Shown in pieces: positions 7,425 to 15,561 of a DNA stretch of 64,000 nucleotides. Each line of letters begins with the position of its first letter. Within the stretch, counting starts at the first letter, position 1. The notes below the pieces were generated by a model. It was not told the origin of the DNA. It searched no databases and was given only the letters and a program-made list of their open reading frames with translations. The DNA comes from VAXT01 sp963728535 (GTDB taxonomy: Bacteria; Actinomycetota; Thermoleophilia; Gaiellales; Gaiellaceae): positions 124,001 through 188,000 of the forward strand of contig CAVSKK010000001.1 in assembly GCA_963728535.1 (NCBI GenBank), read 5' to 3'. A program made the translations under genes and the position numbers.

Positions 7425-8549
7425 GTGGCGCCGACGCAGGAAGCCCTCTACCGCGAGCTCGACGTCGACCCCGACCTCTCCTGGTCGGAGCGCGACCTGC
7501 CCGAGCGCGAGCGAACGAAGCACGTCCACCGTCTGCATCCCTACCTCGGCAAGTACGTGCCCCAGCTCGTCGAGGCGCTGCTTGCTCGCCACCTGCCGCG
7601 AGCGAAGACCGTGCTCGACCCGTTTGCCGGCTCCGGTACGACGCTCGTCCAGTCGCTCGAGGACGGACGCGATGCGGTGGGGATCGACGTCGCGGCCTTC
7701 AACTGCCTGCTCATGGAGGTCAAGACCGGGGAGTACAACCTCTTCACGCTCGAGCGCGAGCTGCGCGACTCGCTGCGGCGCCTCGAGACCTTCGAGGCGA
7801 ACCGTCCGCCACGAGCCTCCGGATACCTCGCCAAGTGGTTCGCGCCCCGTGCCGCAACAGAGCTCGCGTTCTTCCGATCGTTCGTCGACGACTACGAGCA
7901 CGCCGACGTCTTGCGGGTCGTCCTCGCACGTGCGGCTCGCTCGGCGCGCCGGACGACCCACTTCGACCTCGACTTCCCGCGTCAGCCGCAGGTCGGCGAG
8001 TACTGGTGCCACAAGCACAAGAAGACCTGTCGCCCGGTGGAGCGCGCCGAGCACTTTCTGCGCCGCTACGCGCTCGACACGCTCACGCGGGTCCGAGAGT
8101 TCTCGCGCGTGCGCGCGCGCGGGCGCGAGGCCCAGGTGCTGCACGGCGATGCCCGTAACCTCGACTTGTCCGGCCCGTTCGACGGGGTCGTCACGTCGCC
8201 GCCCTATCCGGGCCTGATCGACTACCACGAGCAGCACCGCTACGCGTACGAGCTGCTCGGCCTCGACGACAAGCGCGACCTCGAGCTCGGTGCGGCCGAG
8301 CGAGGAGTGAGCGCGCAGGCGATCCGCGACTACGTGGACGGCATCGCCGCAGCGCTCGCCAACGTGCGCAGCGCACTACGGCCCCGTTCGCCGGTCGTGA
8401 TCGTGATCAACGACCGCCGCGACCTCTATCCGGAGATTCTCGAGCGCGCGGGCCTGGCGATCGAGGCGAGGTACCGGCGGCACGTGAACCGGCGAACCGG
8501 CCGCCGCGCCGGCGAGTTCTTCGAGGACGTGATCGTCGCCCGCTCCTAG
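7425..8549 (+). CDS. Orphan N4/N6-type DNA methyltransferase
   Basis: A 374-residue class I SAM-dependent DNA methyltransferase. The SAM-binding motif DPFAGSGTT is at residues 65-73 and the catalytic TSPPY at 257-261. SPPY favours N4-cytosine or N6-adenine exocyclic methylation. The order of motif I, then about 190 residues able to hold a target-recognition region, then motif IV suggests the alpha arrangement. No restriction endonuclease or specificity gene is adjacent, so it is an orphan. Starts at GTG 7425 (MAPTQEALYRELDVDP). Its TAG shares the bases CTAG (8546-8549) with the stop codon of the convergent gene. Confidence 0.85.
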   Translation: MAPTQEALYRELDVDPDLSWSERDLPERERTKHVHRLHPYLGKYVPQLVEALLARHLPRAKTVLDPFAGSGTTLVQSLEDGRDAVGIDVAAFNCLLMEVKTGEYNLFTLERELRDSLRRLETFEANRPPRASGYLAKWFAPRAATELAFFRSFVDDYEHADVLRVVLARAARSARRTTHFDLDFPRQPQVGEYWCHKHKKTCRPVERAEHFLRRYALDTLTRVREFSRVRARGREAQVLHGDARNLDLSGPFDGVVTSPPYPGLIDYHEQHRYAYELLGLDDKRDLELGAAERGVSAQAIRDYVDGIAAALANVRSALRPRSPVVIVINDRRDLYPEILERAGLAIEARYRRHVNRRTGRRAGEFFEDVIVARS

Positions 8550-9520
8550 GGTGCCGGAGGTGGCAGCCGGTCGACATCGTCGACTCGGTAGATGTCCCAC
8601 CTCTGCTTCTTGCAAAGGACGGTGTCGTAGAGGACGTGCGTCAGGACGATCGCCGGCGGCGGATTCGGTCGCTCCGCGGACGCGTACGTGATGTCCACGT
8701 CTTGTCCCGGCGGCAGCGAGGCCACGACCTCGGGCACGCCGATCAGGCTCTGCTTCATGAGCTCGACCGACTTGCCGCAGCCCTTCGTGCTCCGCACGTA
8801 GTAGACCGTTCCGTATTGGTTGACGGACGGGCTGTAGACCACCTTCCCCGGGATCGTGGCGAGCGCCGTCGCCGAAGCCGTCGTCAGGTCGTACCGGTAG
8901 ATGGCGCATTGCGGGTACGGGTCGCAGCGGGCCCACACCGCGTAGTTCCCGTTGACCTGCCCGGCACTGAGGACGCCGTTGCGGTTGCGCAGGCGGTCGA
9001 CCTCGCGCTGCTCGCCGGTGACGAGGTTCCGGAGGAAGATCCTCTGCGTCGCGGGGCCGTAGGAGCGCCCTCTGCTGAAGAGGATCCAGTCGCCGGAGAT
9101 CGTCCCGCAGCACTCCCAGTTCTTCGTGTTCACTCCCTTGGGGAGCGACTTCAGCCGCCTTGTCTGGAGGTCGAAGAGCCTCAGGTCGGACTGGTTCGCG
9201 AACTGGCCGCGGATCAGCTGGTAGAGGAGCCTCGTCCCGTCGATCCCGCCGCCGTAAGCCTGGGTCCCCTTGCGGTTGACCCTGAACGCGGGGTCATTGG
9301 CGCGCTGGGCAAAGAGGTCGAACGGGCTGACCCCGCGCTGCCGGCTTCTCGACCACACGAGCCAGTCCTCTCCGGCTGACGGGCCGACCTCGTTGTGGCG
9401 CGTCTTCTTGACCGCGATGGGAGTCGCAGCCGCGGCGGCGACCGCGGTGATGATCGAGCCGACCAGGAGTGCGAGAAAGATTTCACGCTTCCGGCTTGCC
9501 CGCGTGACAGACAGGCGCAC
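8546..9520 (-). CDS. Secreted beta-propeller-like protein of unknown function
   Basis: A 324-residue protein with an N-terminal signal anchor (IFLALLVGSIITAVAAAAA). The body has repeated short strands with [LFY]-x-D and [IV]LF/WS patterns (DWLVWSRS, DWILFSRG, NYAVWARC, RYDLTT), like TolB/WD40-type six-bladed propellers. Several cysteines (ECCG, CDPYPQC, KGCGK, LCKKQ) could form extracellular disulfides. I do not recognise a specific family. The GTG start (9518-9520) lies 6 bases from a perfect TANNNT -10 element, suggesting a leaderless transcript diverging from comM. Confidence 0.75.
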   Translation of the reverse strand: MRLSVTRASRKREIFLALLVGSIITAVAAAAATPIAVKKTRHNEVGPSAGEDWLVWSRSRQRGVSPFDLFAQRANDPAFRVNRKGTQAYGGGIDGTRLLYQLIRGQFANQSDLRLFDLQTRRLKSLPKGVNTKNWECCGTISGDWILFSRGRSYGPATQRIFLRNLVTGEQREVDRLRNRNGVLSAGQVNGNYAVWARCDPYPQCAIYRYDLTTASATALATIPGKVVYSPSVNQYGTVYYVRSTKGCGKSVELMKQSLIGVPEVVASLPPGQDVDITYASAERPNPPPAIVLTHVLYDTVLCKKQRWDIYRVDDVDRLPPPAP

Positions 9521-9526
9521 GTCCCC

Positions 9527-9532
9527 AGCCTA
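9527..9532 (-). promoter_or_regulatory. -10 element of the 8546-9520 gene, probably leaderless
   Basis: On the minus strand TAGGCT is followed by 6 bases and then the GTG start. That places the expected transcription start at or next to the start codon. It overlaps the comM -10 element on the other strand by two bases. Confidence 0.55.
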
Positions 9533-9536
9533 GCCT
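9531..9536 (+). promoter_or_regulatory. -10 element of comM, probably leaderless
   Basis: TAGCCT, 6 bases, then the comM GTG at 9543. The divergent genes share a 22-base intergenic region, and the two -10 elements overlap in AGCCTAGCCT (9527-9536), so RNA polymerase could occupy only one at a time. Confidence 0.55.
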
Positions 9537-9542
9537 GGACCC

Positions 9543-11009
9543 GTGCTGGCGCGGACCGTGACGCATGCGCTCGTCGGGCTCGACGCACGTCGCGTCGAGG
9601 TCGAAGCGCACCTGCAGAACGCGGTGCCTGCGTTCGCGATCGTTGGGCTCGCCGACCGCGCCTGCCAGGAGGCGAAGGAGCGCGTCCGCAGCGGAATCAC
9701 CTCGGCGGAGCTCGATTGGCCGCAACGACGGATCACGGTGAACCTCGCTCCCGCGGGCCTGCGCAAGGAGGGCTCCGGCTTCGATCTCCCGATCGCGCTC
9801 TCGATTCTCGCCGCCTCCGGGCAGATCCCGCGCGACCGGCTTGCCGAGCACGCCGCCGTCGGCGAGCTTGCCCTCGACGGGCGGCTTCGGCCGGTCGGCG
9901 GCGCGATTGCCCTTGCGGAGGCGGCGCGACAGGCTGGTCTCTCCAGGATCCTCTGCGCGGCTCGCTCCGCACCCGAGGCGGCGCTCGCCGGCATCGAGCC
10001 GGTGCCGCTCCACCATCTCGCCGAGGCCGCCGCCTATCTGCGCGGTGAGAGCGAGCCCGAGCCGTATGTCGAGAGCAACGGGCACCCGCCGGCGGAAGAG
10101 ACGCTGCTGGATCTCGCCCACGTGCGCGGGCAGGAGCGGGCACGGCGTGCGCTCGAGATCGCCGCGGCCGGCGGCCACAACCTTCTTCTCGCGGGACCGC
10201 CGGGAACCGGGAAGACGATGCTCGCGCGACGGCTGCCCGGGATCCTGCCGCCGCTCTCGATCGCGGAAGCGCTCGAGGTGACGCGAATCCACTCGGTGGC
10301 CGGCATGCTCGACGCCGACCGGCCGCTCATCACGGCGCGGCCGTTGCGCTCGCCGCACTACAACGCCTCGGTGGCCGCGCTCGTGGGCGGCGGCGGCTCC
10401 GGGCCGCGGCCGGGGGAGGTCAGCCTCGCCCACCGGGGAGTGCTCGTGCTCGACGAGTTCGCCGAGTTCCAGCGTCCGGCCCTCGAGGCGCTTCGCCAGC
10501 CACTCGAGGACGGCTTCGTCAGCATCGCCCGCGTCGGGGGCCGAGCGGTCTTCCCGGCTCGCTTCCAGCTCGTCGCGGCCATGAATCTGTGTCCCTGCGG
10601 GGCGCGGGGCGATCCCGCGGCCGAGTGCAAGTGCTCGCCACAGCGGCTCGCTGCGTTCCGCGACAAGCTCTCGCGGGCGCTGCTCGACCGGTTCGACCTC
10701 GTGGTCGCGATGCCACGTCCTCGAGCGGCCGAGCTCGCGGCCGCGCCGAGTGAAGCCTCGGCTCCGGTGCGCGAGCGCGTGGAGTCGGCCCGCGAGTGGA
10801 TCGAGTCCGGACGGCCACCGTGGTCGAAGGAGGCGACCGAGCTACTCGACCGGGCAGTCGAGCGCCTGCCTCTCTCCGGGCGGGGCCGGGCCAGGTCACG
10901 CCGGGTGGCCGAGACGATCGCCGCGCTCGCCGCCAAGCGCGAGGTCGCAGCCGCGCACCTGGCGGAGGCACTGGCCTACCGTTCGCCGACCGAGCTCGGT
11001 CCGACGTGA
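9543..11009 (+). CDS. comM: YifB/ComM family Mg-chelatase-like AAA+ ATPase
   Basis: ComM-type hexameric helicase, which promotes branch migration when incoming DNA is integrated during natural transformation. The 488 residues show the N-terminal ChlI fold (VGLADRACQEAKERVRSGI), Walker A GPPGTGKT at about 218-225, Walker B VLVLDEFAEF, the zinc-like motif NLCPCGARGDP...CKCS, and the C-terminal lid. It is followed directly by dprA with a 4-base overlap (GTGA), the usual ComM-DprA pair. Together with DprA it suggests DNA uptake or recombination capacity, although no uptake machinery is visible here. Confidence 0.95.
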   Translation: MLARTVTHALVGLDARRVEVEAHLQNAVPAFAIVGLADRACQEAKERVRSGITSAELDWPQRRITVNLAPAGLRKEGSGFDLPIALSILAASGQIPRDRLAEHAAVGELALDGRLRPVGGAIALAEAARQAGLSRILCAARSAPEAALAGIEPVPLHHLAEAAAYLRGESEPEPYVESNGHPPAEETLLDLAHVRGQERARRALEIAAAGGHNLLLAGPPGTGKTMLARRLPGILPPLSIAEALEVTRIHSVAGMLDADRPLITARPLRSPHYNASVAALVGGGGSGPRPGEVSLAHRGVLVLDEFAEFQRPALEALRQPLEDGFVSIARVGGRAVFPARFQLVAAMNLCPCGARGDPAAECKCSPQRLAAFRDKLSRALLDRFDLVVAMPRPRAAELAAAPSEASAPVRERVESAREWIESGRPPWSKEATELLDRAVERLPLSGRGRARSRRVAETIAALAAKREVAAAHLAEALAYRSPTELGPT

Positions 11010-11986
11010 GAGAGCTCGCGCTGGCGGCGTTTGCGTCCGAGCGTGGAGCACACCTCGTTCGCGAGCCGCGTGATCCCGCCTACCGGGCCTTCGCTCGCGC
11101 GTTCGACGAGGCCCGCTATCTCGCCGGGCTCGAGGCGAAGGGGGTTCGGTGGGTGGGCCGGTCGGACGAGCGCTATCCGACACTTCTGGCTGCGATCCAC
11201 GATCCGCCCGCCGGCCTGTTCGTGCGAGGCGCCGCGGAGCTCGACGTTCTCGCGCGTGCGACCGTCGGGGTCGTCGGTGCTCGCTCGTGCTCTCCGTACG
11301 GCGCTCAGGTCGCGCGGATGCTCGGCCGGGAGCTGGCCGCCGCCGGGCTCGTGGTGGTCAGCGGCCTCGCCAGAGGGATCGACGGCGAGGCGCACCGGGG
11401 CGCGCTCGACGCCGGCGGGGCGACCGTGGCCGTGCTCGGCTGCGGGATCGACCGCGACTACCCGGCGTCGCATGCCGAGCTCGCAGCCCGGATTCGCGCG
11501 ACCGGGCTCGCCCTGTCGGAGTACGCACCGGGCGTCGTGCCTGCGCCGTGGAGATTTCCGGCGCGGAACAGGATCATCGCGGGGCTCTGTGCCGCGACGA
11601 TCGTCGTCGAGGCGCGCGAGAGAAGCGGGGCGTTGATCACGGCCGACCTCGCACTCGAGGAGGGCCGCGAGGTGCTCGCTGTGCCCGGCGAGATCACCTC
11701 GGCACTCTCTCGCGGGACGAACGACCTGCTGCGGCTGGGCGCGACGCCGCTGACGGAGGCGGGCGACGTCCTCGAGCTCTTCGGGCTCACTCCGGCGACG
11801 GCTGTGGAAGTCGATCTGAGCGACATTGCGGGCACCGTGCTGAGCCGACTTCGGGACGGCCCGGCGAGCGCCGACGAGCTCGCGCGGACAACGGGCCTGG
11901 AGGCGGGGACGCTTGCCTCTGCGCTGACCGAGCTCGAACTGGCGGGCGTTGCGGTCGCGGCGGGAGGCGTGTTCCGGGCCGATTAG
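11006..11986 (+). CDS. dprA: DNA-processing protein DprA
   Basis: DprA (Smf) protects incoming single-stranded DNA and loads RecA. The Rossmann-like core is clear: VGVVGARSCSPYG, VVSGLARGIDGEAHRGAL, GGATVAVLGCGIDRDYP, FPARNRIIAGL and SGALITADLALEEGREV. The C-terminal DprA winged-helix domain follows (LLRLGATPLTEAGDVLELFG and onward). The protein has 326 residues from GTG 11006, which overlaps the comM stop. A longer in-frame reading inside comM is not credible. Confidence 0.95.
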   Translation: MRELALAAFASERGAHLVREPRDPAYRAFARAFDEARYLAGLEAKGVRWVGRSDERYPTLLAAIHDPPAGLFVRGAAELDVLARATVGVVGARSCSPYGAQVARMLGRELAAAGLVVVSGLARGIDGEAHRGALDAGGATVAVLGCGIDRDYPASHAELAARIRATGLALSEYAPGVVPAPWRFPARNRIIAGLCAATIVVEARERSGALITADLALEEGREVLAVPGEITSALSRGTNDLLRLGATPLTEAGDVLELFGLTPATAVEVDLSDIAGTVLSRLRDGPASADELARTTGLEAGTLASALTELELAGVAVAAGGVFRAD

Positions 11987-12012
11987 CGCGGTCCCCGCGA
12001 GCCGGCGCCCGC

Positions 12013-12375
12013 CTAGTTTTCGTCGGCCTCCGCCTCGGCCATCGACCGGGGTGCCGCTGCGTCCTCGAAGCGGAGGTTGCCGGCCGGCACCATCCACGTC
12101 ATCACCTGAACGGCCAGGCGGCCGGCCTGAACAGCGGGATCCTTCTCGGAGAGACGGCGCGCCGTGTCCAGGTCGACGGACATGATCGAGATGCCGCGCA
12201 GACGCTCGTCGTCCTGGTCCAGGAGTGGGCCTCCCCCGACGAGGACACCCTGGTCGCGCAGGTCGGCCCGGAAGGCGAGGTGCCGGTCCTGAAGCTCGTT
12301 CGCCTCCTCCTCGGAGAGCTCCGGCGCGTCGGGAGGACGCACGAGGAGCACGAGCGTGTGACGGTCGAACCGCAC
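12013..12375 (-). CDS. YCII-related domain protein
   Basis: A 120-residue protein of the YciI-like family. It has an N-terminal LVLLVRPPDAP strand, the segment LQDRHLAFRADLRDQGVLVGGGPL, and the WMVPAGNL end. Members are small ferredoxin-like dimers, some with hydrolase or dehydrochlorinase-like chemistry; the role here is unknown. The start is GTG, RC of 12373-12375, and it is divergent from the HIT gene. Confidence 0.8.
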   Translation of the reverse strand: MRFDRHTLVLLVRPPDAPELSEEEANELQDRHLAFRADLRDQGVLVGGGPLLDQDDERLRGISIMSVDLDTARRLSEKDPAVQAGRLAVQVMTWMVPAGNLRFEDAAAPRSMAEAEADEN

Positions 12376-12381
12376 GAGCGG

Positions 12382-12387
12382 ACCCTA
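12382..12387 (-). promoter_or_regulatory. -10 element of the YCII gene, probably leaderless
   Basis: TAGGGT on the minus strand, then 6 bases, then the GTG start codon. Same geometry as at 9527, 9531, 21458 and 31397. Confidence 0.5.
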
Positions 12388-12423
12388 GACGAGCGGTCTG
12401 GTGCCGCGCACTTTCGGGCCGAC

Positions 12424-12429
12424 TAGCAT
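12424..12429 (+). promoter_or_regulatory. -10 element of the HIT gene, probably leaderless
   Basis: TAGCAT, 7 bases, then ATG 12437. No Shine-Dalgarno sequence fits in the gap. Confidence 0.5.
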
Positions 12430-12436
12430 CCTCAAC

Positions 12437-12892
12437 ATGACTGAGGGCGACTGTGTCTTCTGTGATCTGACCCAGCTCCGCGCCGCCGACGTGTGCATCG
12501 AGAACGCCTTCTGCCTGTATGCGTCGACGCGCGATCCCCGCGACCCGCCAGACGTGCTTCCGGGATGCGGCGTCATCATCCCGATCGCTCATCGCCCGTC
12601 GCCCTTCGACTTCACGCCTGAGGAGTGGACGGCGACTCATGAGCTTCTCGTCAAGGCGAAGGCCGCACAGGACGAACGCCTCGCGCCGGACGGTTACACG
12701 CTCATCTGGAACTGCGGCTCGGAGATCGGGCAACCGCCCCTACACGCGCACTTGCACGTCATCCCTCGCTTCGACGACGAGCCGCTCGCTGATCAGGGCG
12801 GACGGTCGGCGATCAAGGTGCCGGAGAACCGCCGGCCCGAGCCATTTCGGCGCGGAACTGGGCGCGCACAGGCATTTGGGCGGCAGGGCTGA
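12437..12892 (+). CDS. HIT family nucleotide hydrolase/transferase
   Basis: A 151-residue histidine-triad protein. The active-site triad is HAHLH (His103, His105, His107) followed by VIPRF, and the N-terminal CVFC (Cys6-Cys9) is the zinc pair of many HIT proteins. Relatives hydrolyse dinucleoside polyphosphates or AMP conjugates; the substrate here is unknown. The ATG at 12437 is chosen because the family begins with GDCVFC directly after it. It ends 10 bases before the next gene, with which it may form an operon. Confidence 0.9.
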   Translation: MTEGDCVFCDLTQLRAADVCIENAFCLYASTRDPRDPPDVLPGCGVIIPIAHRPSPFDFTPEEWTATHELLVKAKAAQDERLAPDGYTLIWNCGSEIGQPPLHAHLHVIPRFDDEPLADQGGRSAIKVPENRRPEPFRRGTGRAQAFGRQG

Positions 12893-12902
12893 CGCTTACG
12901 AC

Positions 12903-14069
12903 ATGGCCGTAGGGCTGGACGCGAACCGGTCGCCCGCGCCGAGCGTCGAGGAGGTGCGGCGGATCGTGGCGATCACGAACCCGGTCATCCGTAACCTCGA
13001 GATCACCGAGTGCTATTCCCGCCTTGCCACCGCGTTCGCGGCGCGGAGCGGTGAAGGCGCGAACTGGTGCACGTACGCGACGTGGGCGTCACGACAGGCC
13101 GGTGGATCGATTCGGGGCGAGGACCTGCTCGAGCACCTCGGGCGCAAGTTCGGGCGCGGCGGGCGCCTGTTGCATCCGATCAGGACGCTCTGGCGCCGGC
13201 TGCTGCGCCGCGGCCTCTTTCAGCAAGAGACGCGGATCGGGCGCCTGACGGCCGAGTTGCACACGCCGTTCGACGCGTTCGAGCGTGCCAGCGACTCGGT
13301 GGCACGCGGGAACCTGAAGGTGTTCGAGGAGATCGGGCACGAGTTCGCGCGCTACCTGCAGGAGTGTCCTCCGGACGACCCGGATGCGCTCCGGCGGTTC
13401 CTCGACGGATTGCGGCCGGGCGACCCGCCCGACGGCCAGCGCTACCTGCGCGAGGCGTTCGAGCGATACGACCGCCGGCAGCTCGAGAGCGACCCGAAGG
13501 CGAGGATGGAGCTCGCCGTGCTTGCGAACCTTGCGATCGGCTTGCACGAGCAGACCCGCCTCCAGCCGCAGATCCGCGAGGCCCTCGACGCCGGGTATGC
13601 CACGAAGGAAGATCTCGGGCGGCGCGTGCTCGACGCGCTCTTCCCCTCGGCGGCAAGCCTGTGGCCCGTCATCCGGCGCCCGGCGGCCGCGGTCGTCGGC
13701 GTGATCGCAGCGGGTGCGCAGCGTGGGACGAGCAGGCTCGCGCGCGAAGTGATCACGGAGTCGTTGATGGTTCTCGCGCTGCCGGGACGGGTACTGGGAC
13801 TCGGTACGCACCTCGGCGACACGTATCCGGAGCAGCTCCGCGAGCCCGCCGACGCGCAGCTCATCGAGTTCCTGGCCCGGTTCGAGCCCGCCCCGCCGGC
13901 GCTCGATCATTGCGGAGCGCGCGACTGGTCAGACCTCAACGAGCGGATGCACTACATCGTGCACCTGTTCTGCGCGTTTCACCTGCGCGACGAGCTCTCC
14001 CGTCCTCCCTTCACGCCGGAGCAGGTCGCGAGCTTCAGCAGCGGCGTCGTGCCGGACGGCGAGCTGTGA
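12903..14069 (+). CDS. Conserved hypothetical protein, 388 residues
   Basis: I do not recognise a characterised family. The start ATG 12903 gives a mostly helical, soluble protein rich in Arg, Glu and Leu. The N-terminal motif NPVIRNLEITECYSRLATAF followed by GANWCTYATWASRQAGGSIR looks like a conserved signature. The central region has long amphipathic helices. The C-terminal part has a PAAAVVGVIAAGAQ stretch and a DWSDLNERMHYIVHLFCAFH segment. There is no signal peptide or clear membrane segment. It follows the HIT gene by 10 bases. The reading frame and codon use look fully coding. Confidence 0.8.
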   Translation: MAVGLDANRSPAPSVEEVRRIVAITNPVIRNLEITECYSRLATAFAARSGEGANWCTYATWASRQAGGSIRGEDLLEHLGRKFGRGGRLLHPIRTLWRRLLRRGLFQQETRIGRLTAELHTPFDAFERASDSVARGNLKVFEEIGHEFARYLQECPPDDPDALRRFLDGLRPGDPPDGQRYLREAFERYDRRQLESDPKARMELAVLANLAIGLHEQTRLQPQIREALDAGYATKEDLGRRVLDALFPSAASLWPVIRRPAAAVVGVIAAGAQRGTSRLAREVITESLMVLALPGRVLGLGTHLGDTYPEQLREPADAQLIEFLARFEPAPPALDHCGARDWSDLNERMHYIVHLFCAFHLRDELSRPPFTPEQVASFSSGVVPDGEL

Positions 14070-14139
14070 CCAAGAGCTCGTGGCGGGGGCGATCCTCGCT
14101 CGCCCCGCGCCAGAGCTCCAGCTGATCGACCCGCTTGCC

Positions 14140-14541
14140 CTAGTTCGAGGAAGCGGACTCCGCGCCCACGCCTTCGGGCATCTGTGCGTTCTCGTCGCTC
14201 TGCCAGATCCCGAACGAGTTGCCCTCCGGGTCCTTCGCAGCCGAGAACCAACCCATGCTCGGCACCGGCATCTTCTCTTCGGCGTTGCCGCCAAGCTCGC
14301 GCACGCGGCCGAGCTCAGCGTCGATGTCATCGGTCTCGAAGTAGACGACGATGCCCTTGTCGCCATCGCCTGCCGGATAGAGCCCGCCGCCGGGCTCGCC
14401 CTCGAACATGTTGTACTCGGGCGCGCCCTCCTGACCCTCGGAGTAGTTCTTGAACTGCCAGCCGGTCAGGTCGCCCCAGAACTTCATCGCCCTGCCGGTG
14501 TCGTCCGCCGGAATCTCGATATGAACGATCTTGCCTTTCAT
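14140..14541 (-). CDS. Glyoxalase/bleomycin-resistance (VOC) family protein
   Basis: A 133-residue vicinal-oxygen-chelate protein with the paired beta-alpha-beta-beta-beta repeats of the fold. It begins KIVHIEIPADDTGRAMKFW (typical VOC start with a metal-ligand His) and ends KDPEGNSFGIWQ (typical C-terminal metal Glu region). One such domain works as a dimer. Substrate unknown. The ATG is preceded by AAGGGAGAAAC, a good ribosome binding site. Confidence 0.88.
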   Translation of the reverse strand: MKGKIVHIEIPADDTGRAMKFWGDLTGWQFKNYSEGQEGAPEYNMFEGEPGGGLYPAGDGDKGIVVYFETDDIDAELGRVRELGGNAEEKMPVPSMGWFSAAKDPEGNSFGIWQSDENAQMPEGVGAESASSN

Positions 14542-14622
14542 GTTTCTCCCTTCCTCGACTGCGGTTTCCCTTAAGGAGAAGCTATCGAAGCAGGGCAGGC
14601 CCGAGGGTGAAGACTTGGAGAA

Positions 14623-15561
14623 TCAGAGATCGATCGTCGCGACGTCCATCGTGTCGACCTTCTCCATCGCCGCGAGCGCGATCGCCAGGTCCTGAATCGC
14701 GAGCCCGGTCGAGTCGAAGACCGTGATCTCCTCGTTGCTTGCGCGGCCGGGCGTATCACCCGCGAGGACGGCGCCGAGCTCGGTCACCTGCCCTCGCTCC
14801 AGCACGTCCGCCTCGACAGCGTGTACGAGTTCGCCGTTATGGCTTGCCTGCTCCCAGTCGTCGGCGAAGATCCGGGCGCGGAGCAGCTCCTCGACGGCGA
14901 TCTCGGCTTTCCCGGGGCCGTCGGCGCCCATCAGGCTCACGTGCTGGCCGAGACGAAGGGAGCCTTCAGGGAGCAGGATCTCGTGGCCGGGCGTCATCGT
15001 CACGAGCAGATCGGCTGCGAGGGCTTCGTCTCGGGTGGCGACCGTAGCGTCAAGGTCGTGGGCTGCCTGCTCCGCGCGCTCTGGATCGACGTCGTAGAGC
15101 GCGACGTCGCGACCCCGGGCGAGGAACGTGCGTGCGGCAGCCTTCCCGTTCACGCCTGCGCCGACGACGGCAGCCGTCTGGGCGTCCGAGCGGCCGAGCG
15201 TCTCGGCGGCCAGCACGGCCGCAGCGCCGGTGCGTAGCGCGGTAACGGCGCCCGCGTCGAGCACGGCGCGCAGCGTCCCATTCGAGGCGTCCGAGAGCAG
15301 GACGAGGCCGGCGACCGTCGGCAGGCCCTGCGCCGGGTTGCCCGGGAAAGAGGTGACCCACTTCAACAACGCGTGGCCGGCGCCGAGGGCCGGCATCGCA
15401 CGGAAGTCCCCGGCGGGGTAGGCGGGCACGTAGACCTTCGGCGGCATCGACCACTCGCCGCGGGCGTATGCGACGAACGCATCCCGCACGGCCTCGAGCG
15501 CGCGCTCCGGCGAGACTGCGGCCTCGACGTCACGCCCAAACAGAAACGGAACGCTCGTCAA
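14623..15561 (-). CDS. Ornithine cyclodeaminase / mu-crystallin family NAD(P)-dependent enzyme
   Basis: A 312-residue member of the ornithine cyclodeaminase/mu-crystallin family, which also contains archaeal alanine dehydrogenase and imine/ketimine reductases. The nucleotide-binding signature is AAVVGAGVNGKAAARTFLARG, and the substrate-side LKWVTSFPGNPAQGLPT and ALRTGAAAVLAAETL segments match. The TTG start (15559-15561) overlaps the pntB stop as TTGA, so it is the last gene of the transhydrogenase operon. A link to NADPH supply is inferred: the likely reaction is reductive amination or imine reduction, but the substrate cannot be named. Confidence 0.85.
   Translation of the reverse strand: MTSVPFLFGRDVEAAVSPERALEAVRDAFVAYARGEWSMPPKVYVPAYPAGDFRAMPALGAGHALLKWVTSFPGNPAQGLPTVAGLVLLSDASNGTLRAVLDAGAVTALRTGAAAVLAAETLGRSDAQTAAVVGAGVNGKAAARTFLARGRDVALYDVDPERAEQAAHDLDATVATRDEALAADLLVTMTPGHEILLPEGSLRLGQHVSLMGADGPGKAEIAVEELLRARIFADDWEQASHNGELVHAVEADVLERGQVTELGAVLAGDTPGRASNEEITVFDSTGLAIQDLAIALAAMEKVDTMDVATIDL

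Noticed and set aside
11149..12426. A 425-codon + strand frame overlapping dprA and the YCII gene
   Set aside because: It runs through two real genes and its product is Arg/Gly-rich with no domain.
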